DNA from: Excoecaria cochinchinensis
Lineage: Eukaryota > Streptophyta > Magnoliopsida > Malpighiales > Euphorbiaceae
DNA length: 64,000 nucleotides
Assembly: GCA_947683425.1 (NCBI GenBank)
Contig: CANTUQ010000020.1
Span: forward strand, 1 to 64,000
Direction: 5' to 3'
Position numbers and translations under genes: made by a program. Positions 56,118 through 64,000 of the stretch are shown piece after piece (position 1 is the stretch's first letter; each line of letters starts with the position of its first letter). Below the pieces are notes generated by a model, which searched no databases, was not told where the DNA came from, and saw nothing but the letters and a program-made list of their open reading frames with translations.

Positions 56118-57191
56118 ATGGAGTCTGATCCAAGTGAGCATGTGGGTGAGACGGTTGGTAGTGCAAGTGTAGTGAGAGGTGAGCAGCCTGCTCCGCAGCG
56201 TCAGCTAGAGGAGATTCCTGGTGTGGGTTTTGGTCAAGAGAACCCGGCGTTAGTGCAAGGTTTGCTTCAGTTGGTAGAGAGGCTGACTGCTCCTAAGGCC
56301 CCGACTGAGTTGCTAAGAAAGAGAGGAGCCGAGGATTTTCATGGTACTGCTTTGGACCAATCTGATGTGGCCGAATTTTGGCTTAAGAGAGTGGATCGGA
56401 TTTTGCAGGAGATAAGATGTCCTGCAGAACAGAAGGTGCTTTGTGCAGTGTCGTTGCTTCAAGGGCCTGCGTATGATTGGTGGGAATTAGTGATGCGAAA
56501 TCCTCAGCGACCAGCCGTGTTGACTTGGGAATTCTTCAAGCAAGAATTTGAGCAGAAGTATGTGACGAAGGCGTATCAAGAGGCTAAGTGGAGAGAGTTT
56601 ATCAGTCTGAGACAGCGAGGTATGACAGTGAACGAGTATGATAAGGAATTCAGCCAGTTGAGTAAGTATGTGCCTGAGACCTTGTTGACGGATGAGTTCA
56701 GAAGTCGACATTTCCTAGAGGGACTTCGGGAGGTGTATAGAGGTCAGTTGTCGGCATTTTCAGTTTTGCAACCCGTGGGGTATTATCAGCTTGTGGCAGC
56801 GGCGATGAAGTTAGAAGAGTCTGAGGTGATCAAACATAGGATCGAGAGCAAGAGGAGAGCACCGAGTGATGGGTTTGGAAGTGGCAAGAAGTCGAGAGGA
56901 GTTCCGAGTGGCCAAAGTGGAAAGAGTTCGATTCCGGTTCGTTCGGAAGTCGAGAGTGTAGCGCCACCCTCTAGCAAGGGAAGTACGATTCCTGAGTGTG
57001 AGCATTGTTATAAGCGCCACTGGGGCGAGTGCAGAAGGATCTCTGGAGCATGCTTCAGATGTGGAAGTCAGGAGCACATGGTGGCGAATTGTCCGGATCG
57101 AAGAGAGCATCAGGATAGACCCGCGAGTAGAGCCAGTGGTCAGAGAGTGAGAGGGAATCATAGTGGAAGAGGTAGTGGACGTCCTTCGTAA
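56118..57191 (+). CDS. gag: E5 Gag (intact, chromovirus type)
   Basis: A 357-residue open frame from the first good ATG after the PBS. The capsid core spans about residues 55-240 (LLQLVERLTAPKAPTELLRK, ADEDFHGTALDQ-like text, LLQGPAYDWWELVMRNPQ, TWEFFKQEFEQKYV, SLRQRGMTVNEYDKEFSQLS). A basic linker follows, then a Cys/His cluster (CEHCYKRHWGEC) and a CCHC zinc knuckle (CFRCGSQEHMVANC, residues 312-325) for RNA binding. It has the full normal length for a Tekay-type Gag and no lesion. After the TAA, about 35 more in-frame codons (RPRVYAMQ...) resemble the start of the protease region before a stop, so pol was removed close to that point. It would form particles for its own RNA and possibly for relatives. 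Confidence 0.92.
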   Translation: MESDPSEHVGETVGSASVVRGEQPAPQRQLEEIPGVGFGQENPALVQGLLQLVERLTAPKAPTELLRKRGAEDFHGTALDQSDVAEFWLKRVDRILQEIRCPAEQKVLCAVSLLQGPAYDWWELVMRNPQRPAVLTWEFFKQEFEQKYVTKAYQEAKWREFISLRQRGMTVNEYDKEFSQLSKYVPETLLTDEFRSRHFLEGLREVYRGQLSAFSVLQPVGYYQLVAAAMKLEESEVIKHRIESKRRAPSDGFGSGKKSRGVPSGQSGKSSIPVRSEVESVAPPSSKGSTIPECEHCYKRHWGECRRISGACFRCGSQEHMVANCPDRREHQDRPASRASGQRVRGNHSGRGSGRPS

Positions 57192-57408
57192 GCGCCGTCA
57201 GAGTCAGTGCAGAAACCATCTGCAGAAGAAGTGCCTTCGCGTCCAAGAGTTTATGCGATGCAAGTAGGAGATATAGCAGATCGAGCTGGACCTTCTTGTA
57301 AGTTATGTTATTAGTTTTCAGTTAAGTTGCGGTTTGTGTTTGGGTTGTTTGGATTTAAGTGATTAGCGGGGAAATTTCGAGGACGAAATTTCTTAAGGGG
57401 GAGTGATT
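57192..57408 (+). other. E5 3' internal remnant and polypurine tract
   Basis: A short stretch joins the start of a protease-like frame (to about 57315) to the chromovirus 3' end. The text GAAATTTCGAGGACGAAATTTC matches the NFEDE-type end of pol in E3 and E4. AAGGGGGAGTGATT then abuts the LTR at 57409. The pol deletion breakpoint must lie between about 57295 and 57370. Confidence 0.75.
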
Positions 57409-60000
57409 TGTAACAACCCAAATAGGGCCTGGTCGGAATCTGTGTTTTAAGTCGGTTTAGTGAAAGTATTTTCGTAATTTGGGTAAAGAGGAATTTTGGA
57501 CATTTAAGAATTTTGTGTTAAAGGAATTAAATAATTAAGTGTTAAGTGAAGTGAGGGGTATATTAGTGTGTGATTATAGTGTATAGTTGTAGGGTGTTAG
57601 TGGATTTAAGGCTTTTATTGTGTGGTTTTAGTGCATGGTACATTGGATGTAAAGTGATTAGTAAGGAATATTATGGTGTGAGTGAGTGTTTGGTACTTGG
57701 AAGATATTTGTGTGGTTTGGGCTTGTGTGTGGTTAGTGTATGGTGCCTTAAGTGAATTTGTTAAAATGGATTGATGGATGCTCTAAGATTGTGACAAGTG
57801 GCATGAGGTTGGTGAGTAATTAATGAAAGTAAGAGAGAGAGAAGGGAGGGGCAGCTTTTGGTGAGGCTTCCCGTGGAAGCCATCTTCATTTCCCCTCTCT
57901 TCCTCATTTTCCCGTTCTCCCCTCTCTCTTGCTTTCATTCTCCTACTCTCACCTCTTGTCTCTTGTGTTTCTTTGAGTCTTAGGAGGGATTTTTGAAGGT
58001 TTGAGCGGAAAGAGTTGAAGGTAAGTGTTTGAATTCGGATTGAGGTTCCTTTATTTAATTGTGTTCTTGGGATTTTGGTCTTGGTTTGTGTTTGGGTCTG
58101 ATTTGAGTGTATTGTGGCTGGGTTTTTGTGCAAGAATCGGAAGAGAGAAGGAAGAGCAAGGGCAAGGATATAGTGGACTCGTGAGGAGCTCGGTTTGAAG
58201 CTGCGATTTCCAGGTTTGGGAATTTATTTGAGCTGTGTTTTAGATTGTGGTTTCTCCCCTATTTTCCTCCTTGGATCAACTCTAGCTAGTGTTTGCATGT
58301 TATGTGTAATCTTGAGTATTTTATGAATGCATGTTTAAATTGTGTAGTGACTTATAGTGAAGTGCAAGTGATATAGTGACGATGTTATGCGTTTTCAGAA
58401 TTGAGCATGCCCTGTTAGTATATTTGAGTTTGATTGTGAGTGATTTCTTGTGGAAATAATAATTGATTATAGTGTAAATGTGTTTATGTGGCTTGTGAAT
58501 GATGCGGTGATGTGCTGGAGGCGAGAGGTAAGTGTTTTGAATATGTTGTGTGTATGTATGAAGAGTTGTGTGTGAAAAGAGTAGGAAAAGAACAGAGTTG
58601 GGCGAATCAGGGTTCTGTCGCGATCGCGACAAGTGCCGCGATCGCGACAGAAGGCGGACTTGGCCACTTGTTCTTGAAGAGCCCTCTGTCGCGATCGCGA
58701 CGCTTGTCGCGAGCGCGACAGAGAGCTTGGTCGCGGAAACCTCCGCGCGGGCATGCTGCCGTGCGTGCGCGCGAGGAGGAAGGAACTGGTCACTGTCGCG
58801 ATCGCGACGTTTGTCGCGAGCGCGACAGAGCTCGGCTCCGTGAAATTCTGCCGCGAGTGCTTCGTCGCGAGGAGGCCCTTGGCGCGACCTCGCGAGGAAG
58901 TACCCCGTGCTCTGTCGCGAGCGCGACACTTGTCGCGATCGCGACAGAGGCCCTTCCTGCTTGCCTTGTTTTCTGAATGTGTTTCTTTTGTTCCACTTTG
59001 CACGGTTTCTCACTATTGCATGGAATATGTGTGTGCCTTTGACTCGTGATATTAATGTGCTGGTGTCCTTGTTATGGATTTATATAATATAAGAGTCTTT
59101 ATTTGAATATTGTTTTTGTTATGTAGTGTCTTGAGAATTATTGTGTTGTCGAGCCTGAAGTGTCAAGGTATAGGATAATTAAGCATGCTTAAGAAGGGTT
59201 AGTGTTCAGCTGTTCTGTCCGCCCCGTTTGGGCGAAGCGGTCGACCTCCGAGATGGTCATTAATCGTGTAGTGATAAAATGTTTTGAGACTCCGGTCTCC
59301 CGCGCTGCCTTCGGGTATTAAAGTGTTTTTTTGAGGCTTCGGTCTCCCGTGCCGTGTTCCCGTATCCTCAACCATTGATTTCAGGCTATTGTGTGTAGTG
59401 TCTTGTATTGATAAAGTGAGTGTTCTGATCGAAGTGTGATTTTCGAATAGTGTAATGGTTTAGTGCATTGCGTTATATTATCCTGATTATATCGTAATAT
59501 CTCTATACTCTGATGCATAATGATTTATGTATATTAATGCATGTTTCCTTGCATAGTGTTCTGTTATTGTTTGTTTCTCCCCACTAAGCGTTATCGCTTA
59601 GCACGGGCTTTTATCCCGTGCAGGTATCGTGAAGGATTTTGGGAGTGCTCGAGTCGTGCATCTGCAGGCAGGCCACTTAGGAGTCGAGTTTATTATTTCT
59701 TTTTGTTTCCTGATGTAATTCCTTTTGTATATGGATTATTTTGTAAAGAATTTTAAAATTGAAATCTTTTTGGAATATTGTATTTATCACTCTATATCTT
59801 AACTCGCATTTTGATTAGTTATGTAATGAAGTATGTTTCCTTTTATATTTTCTAAGATTTTATTATATGGTTATTGAATGCTTCCGCTTAGCGCATGTTT
59901 GTATGCTTCCGCTGTATGCTTTGCCGTGTCGTGAGTGAGTGTCGTGTTGTGGCGCGCCCGACGGTGCCCTTCCAACGGGGGCGGCGGCGGGGGTGTTACA
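57409..60000 (+). repeat. E5 3' LTR
   Basis: 2,592 bp, identical to the 5' LTR except for about ten substitutions and one missing 18-bp unit (single copy at 58915-58932). Palindrome block 58616-58947, 14-bp palindrome 59179-59192, hairpins 59584-59620. Confidence 0.94.
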
Positions 60001-60005
60001 TGTTA

Positions 60006-60615
60006 ACTCGTTATCCACTATTGAGAGTCAGCAGGTGTTTGTTGTGTTATGCTTATGAGAATGTGAAACCGAATGACTATGATTATAAGTATGTGAATCA
60101 GTTAGTATATGAATGTGATTATGAGCCTTTAAATGTTTATGAATGTGACTCAATTGTGATTATATCTCATATCATTATCAGCATATGCCATTATGTATGC
60201 GTTTTGCCTCGACGACCATTGTGAATGGCCGTCCATAGTATTGTTGTTTGTTCCCCACTAAGCGTTATCGCTTATCACGAATGTTTCATCCGTGCAGGTG
60301 CGGAAGGTGTATAGCTTTTGGGAGAGTCACTGCAAGTCCAACCAACACAGAGGGATTAATGTTAGGACTTAGCTTTTTGTTTCATTATTATTTTTGTAAT
60401 AGTGAACTCTCATTGTATTACTCTTTTGTTCAGCTTCCGCCTTGTATTTTGGAAGATGTAAGTATTTTTAATATTAATTATTGATCAAAACATTATTGTA
60501 ATGAATTTTATTATATTAATGAATGATCATCTTGTTTAAAAGTTTTAATTCCGATGTATTTTTGTATGTATAATGTATGTGGATGTATGTTTATTGTATC
60601 GATTTGTTTGGTGAT
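60006..60615 (+). repeat. E4 3' LTR, second part
   Basis: It continues the LTR interrupted by E5. It includes three hairpins at 60211-60294 and the CAGGTGCGG text shared with the E3 LTR. About 120 bases of its expected 3' end are replaced by E6. Confidence 0.83.
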
Positions 60616-60815
60616 TGTAGACACCGAGTCCTGAGTCAGCGTAGATCAGAGTTATCCAATGATGATAAATTGCCTATTCACGGGCAAAAAGGTTGAAAGT
60701 GATTATTTTCTTGTTAAATTTCCATTTTAGAATAAAAAAATAATAAAAATATTTTAAAAATTAATTTTGAAAAATGTGGTTTAGAAATTGTAGTTTTTTT
60801 AGTTAAATTTAAAAT

Positions 60816-60858
<43 letters not shown>

Positions 60859-61895
60859 TTTCATGAGTGTTGGCGCGGCAGCGCGCCTGCGGAAGCGAGC
60901 AGGCGCGCGGAGCGCCAACTCGCGTCGCTCGCAGGGCGTCGCCCACACCGATCGATGCGCAGTACGCATGTGTGCGCATGTGCACGCCCAGCATTTGCGA
61001 CAGATGCCAGTCACGCGCGCCGACGTGTATCGGTCGCCCCTAATCCGCTGAAAATGCCTTTTTTCCTTTTTTTCATTTTTTCTTCAATTTTTTGACTTTT
61101 TCACGCTTATTTTGGGATTTTGAATGTTTTCTTCCTTTTTTACACCATAATTAAGGGAATTTCAATAAAAATCCTATTTTCTTCCCTAATTAATTATTTT
61201 TTTCATTTTTGTTCATTTAAATAGAAAATTTGGGAAAGAAATTAGGGGGAATACATTTTTGCATCAAAAATTTGATTTTTCTTTTCTTCTTCTTCTCCAA
61301 GAATTCTCTCTACACTTTCTTTTTTCATTTTTTCTTCTCCAAATAAAATTTTTTAAGGTTAAAAATTCAATTTTTAATCAAAAATTTTTCTTGAGACAAA
61401 GAAAATCATTCTTTGTTCTTGAGATTTGTTTCTTTTATCAATTATAATTTCTTAAAATAAAGAAAATAATTCTTTGTTCTTAGGAATTAAATTTCTTTTC
61501 TTTTATTTATTTTTACAATTTTAATCAATAAACATACTTGAGACAAAGAAATCAATTCTTTGTTCTTGAAAAATTAATTTTTTCTTCTATTTTTTTTAAG
61601 CAATTTTCTTTTAGAATAAAATTCCAATTTTTGTTATTCTCATTTCTATTTTGTGAATCGAATCAAGGAAGTCAATTATGTTTTTCATCCATCAAATCCA
61701 AAATTCGAGGGTAAACATTCTAGGCTCAATCTTTTAATTTTATTTTATTTTTTATTTATTTTGTTCATATTTGATTAGTAATAATGTATATTTTTATATT
61801 TATTGTGTTTTTTATTTTATGTGATTTTGTATATAGATTTAACATTTTTAATATTCTTTTTACTTTATTTTATTTAATTGTTTATTCTTAATTTC

Positions 61896-61896
<1 letters not shown>

Positions 61897-61971
<75 letters not shown>
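61897..61971. repeat. (ATT)n microsatellite in E6 LTR
   Basis: About 25 uninterrupted ATT units, at the position matching the microsatellites of the E1 and E2 LTRs. Confidence 0.97.
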
Positions 61972-62696
61972 TGTGTTAATTTATTAGCATGTTAATCATC
62001 TATTTATTTTAATATGTCATTTAATTAATTTGTCATCAACAATGCATATTTTATTTATTCTAATCTACTATTTATTGTTTTATGTATTTTCTTGATTTGA
62101 TTACTAACATTAATTTATTTTGTGTTTTTTGCTTTAATCCTTATTTTTCCTTATTTGAGCATCCATGCAAGCAAAGGATGAAATCCGGAGATTGGTTATT
62201 TTATTGTATTTGTCAATTTTTCTTTATTTGTTATTTTAATTTATTTGTCGTGTAATTATTAATAAAATCATTTATTTTATGCACGTTTAATTAAAAATCA
62301 CATAAAAATATTTTTATAAATAAATTGGATTTTTCTATTAAAATGGGACCAATGTCCTAATTTTTTTATCCAAATAAATTGTCAGTTCAAAATTGTTTTC
62401 TTTAATTATGCATGCTATGACCAATGTCCTCACTCTTAATAAATACCCCGTTCTATGCATGATTTACATTTATTTTATATTGGGGGCTGTATTCTGCCTA
62501 GTTTTGTTGTAGCTTATTTTATTTCCTTTCTACTTTATTTTAACCTTGCTTTTTATCGCTTTTATATATGTGATTGATATGCGCTCTATTAAACTACATT
62601 TAAAATGCATGAGAAAAGGGATGAAATCTTAAAAATTCAAAACTCAATTGTAGTTTAACCAAGGTATGAATAAATGAGAAGTTTCGAACCATCTCT

Positions 62697-63020
62697 AGTC
62701 TTTGGGCTCAACGAGGCAAGAAGGTCATCTTAATGTTCTATTAGGATGGGGCCTCCAACACACCTCTTGTGTCCCATAAAAAGGCTCAATTGGCACAGTC
62801 CTACGCGCCACAAGGCAAGAGGGCCATCCTAATGTTCTATTAGGTGGGGCCTCCAAGACACCTCTGGTTTTGCCCAAGCGCGTGGCCGAGAGGGCAATCC
62901 TAATGTTAGGGTTTGGCCTCCAAAATACCTCCGGCTTGCCTATGATGGACATGTCTGCGCTGTCTTAGGCTCACTGAGACTAGACGAAATTTCCCAATGT
63001 TCTATTGGGTGGCGACTCCA
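62697..63020 (+). repeat. Tandem U5 sub-repeats in E6 LTR
   Basis: Four diverged units of about 80-110 bases, each with a TAATGTTCTATTAGG-like word and then a GGGGCCTCCAA word. The last unit has TGGCGACTCCA, an exact 11-base match to the canonical Tat PBS start. Confidence 0.8.
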
Positions 63021-63142
63021 TGAAATCTATTTGTTGCCCGAAATAGACGCCCTTGCAATTTCACTTGGAAGTTTCCATGAACCTCTCCCAAAAGCCCTAA
63101 AAGCGGGTCTTCGGGGCCTCCGGGGTTTGACGCGCGTCACTG

Positions 63143-63160
63143 TGGCAACTCCACTGGGGA
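63143..63160 (+). other. Primer binding site, Arg type (E6)
   Basis: TGGCAACTCCACTGGGGA, one mismatch from the E1 PBS, one base after the LTR end. Confidence 0.83.
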
Positions 63161-63377
63161 CATAAGAGACTTCGATTCGAAAGTACCTTTGTTAAAAATT
63201 ATAATTGAGTTTTAATTTAAAAATTTTAACTCTTTTCGAAATTGCATTGCATTTCATTAGAGGCTTAGAACTATACTAGCTTGGTCCCTATTCTTACCCC
63301 GATGCATTCATGAAGCATGACCCTATGTTCACTCAATATAGGGAAGTGTTAAGGATAATCACCAGACCAAGCCCCGT
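63161..63377 (+). other. E6 leader, interrupted
   Basis: It resembles the E1 leader (TTCGAAATTGCATT, GGGAAGTGTTA-GGATAATCACCAG). It stops at 63377, where an oppositely oriented Tat LTR begins. No coding part of E6 is in the window. Confidence 0.75.
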
Positions 63378-64000
63378 TGTGACGCATGCCGAACCCCAGG
63401 GCGTCACGAATCGCCCGCCTTCAGGGCGATTGGGATGAGGTTCATTAAAACTTGTAAGAATTTACAAGTGCGTCTATGTTGGGCAACAAGGAGGTTTCTT
63501 GGAGTCGCCACCCAATAGAATATTGGGAAAGGTCGTCTAGCCTCAGTGAGCCTAAGACGACGCATATGCATCCATTTTGGGCAAGCCAGAGATATCTTGG
63601 AGGCTTCATACCGATAAAATATTGGGATGACCCTCTAACCCCGTGGAGGCTAGAATTATGCAAATTGGGCCTTTTGATGGGCAATAAGAGATATTTTGGA
63701 GGCCCCTCTCCAATGAAACATTGAGATGGTCCTCTAACGTCGTTGAGCGTAAGACCAGAGAAGGTTCGGAACTTCCCATTTATTCATACCATGATTAATG
63801 TTATAATTGAGTTTTGACTTTAGCATTTTATCCCATTTCTCGTTCAATTCGGTGCAATTTAATTAAAGCGCAGGTTGTCCATTTAGGGAAAGCGATAAAT
63901 AAAGCATAATCAAAGTATAGCACATGAAAATAAATACAACAAAACTAGGGGCAGAATACAACGTCCATTATAAATAAAATACAAATCATACATAAAACGG
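63378..64000 (-). repeat. E7 Tat LTR, minus orientation, runs off the window
   Basis: It starts TGTGACGCATGCCGAACCCC in plus reading, the reversed end of a Tat LTR, with the PBS-like word at 63500-63510 and at least three tandem sub-repeats (TCTAACCCCGTGGAGGC, TCTAACGTCGTTGAGCG and similar) like those of E6. Open frames here are noncoding. Its other end and any internal part lie beyond 64000. Confidence 0.82.

Larger units (their letters stand above)
53377..60000 (+). mobile_element. E5: young gag-only chromovirus-derived element (TR-GAG type)
   Basis: 6,624 bp: LTRs of 2,610 and 2,592 bp flank only 1,422 bp of internal sequence that holds an iMet-type PBS, one intact gag ORF and a polypurine tract. 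The element ends TGTAACAACCC...GGTGTTACA and has a perfect TGTTA duplication. By eye the LTRs differ at about ten bases plus one 18-bp repeat unit, so insertion is recent. Protease, RT, RNase H and integrase are absent. Such elements, long terminal repeats around a gag alone, have been described in plants as TR-GAG and must borrow pol in trans. Confidence 0.93.
60616..63141 (+). repeat. E6 Tat 5' LTR
   Basis: TGTAGACACCGAG... to ...GCGCGTCACT, 2,526 bp, with the last A of the usual CA changed to T. Landmarks in order: TA-dinucleotide run near 60820, GC-rich segment (60872-61046), GAGGGTAAACATT (61709-61721), ATT microsatellite (61897-61971), GGGACCAATGTCC (about 62345), four tandem units with TCTATTAGG...GGCCTCCAA, and a PBS-like word (63010-63020). 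It is related to E1/E2 LTRs but is a distinct family. Confidence 0.87.

Overview
The window is repeat-dense nuclear DNA of a flowering plant. Evidence for this is the co-occurrence of Athila, Tat/Ogre and chromodomain (Tekay-like) Ty3/Gypsy retrotransposons, all plant lineages, plus a plastid DNA fragment from the trnV–rps12 region. I see no ordinary cellular gene. Nearly every base can be assigned to a nested stack of LTR retrotransposons or their relics, and the species cannot be named from this sequence.

Layout. 1-1244 is plastid DNA ending inside rps12 exon 2. 1451-4212 is a minus-strand Athila-type fragment (gag, tRNA-Asp-type PBS, 5' LTR). 4320-about 10026 is a decayed plus-strand Athila-type element (RNase H/integrase, third ORF, 3' LTR). 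10027-14499 is AT-rich LTR-like sequence. 14505-41265 is a minus-strand, non-autonomous Tat element (E2) with a GTGTG target duplication. E2 is split by a younger plus-strand Tat/Ogre element (E1, 17510-32447, target duplication GACGT) whose 2,174-codon gag-pol frame is broken by one stop. 41266-44743 is the 3' end of a chromovirus (E3). 44744-53376 plus 60006-60615 is a second decayed chromovirus (E4). E4 is interrupted by a Tat LTR fragment (48985-51259) and by a young gag-only element (E5, 53377-60000, target duplication TGTTA). 60616-63377 is the 5' end of another Tat element (E6), cut at 63378 by an oppositely oriented Tat LTR (E7) that runs off the window.

How the parts relate. E1 has almost everything needed for its own copying: gag, protease, G-patch, RT, two RNase H domains and integrase. 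E2 keeps matching ends and only a gag-like frame, so it probably depended on E1-like relatives. E5 keeps a gag and both LTRs but no pol, so it would depend on an autonomous chromovirus. LTR pairs suggest E1 and E5 are recent (by eye about 0.3-0.4% substitutions) and E2 is older.

The more unusual signals are small conserved structures inside otherwise diverged LTRs. These are a covarying 14-bp palindrome and tandem hairpins in all chromovirus LTRs, a PBS-like 11-mer inside every Tat LTR, a shared GAGGGTAAACATT motif, and GC-rich CG-palindrome islands in most LTRs. I found no clearly new protein system.
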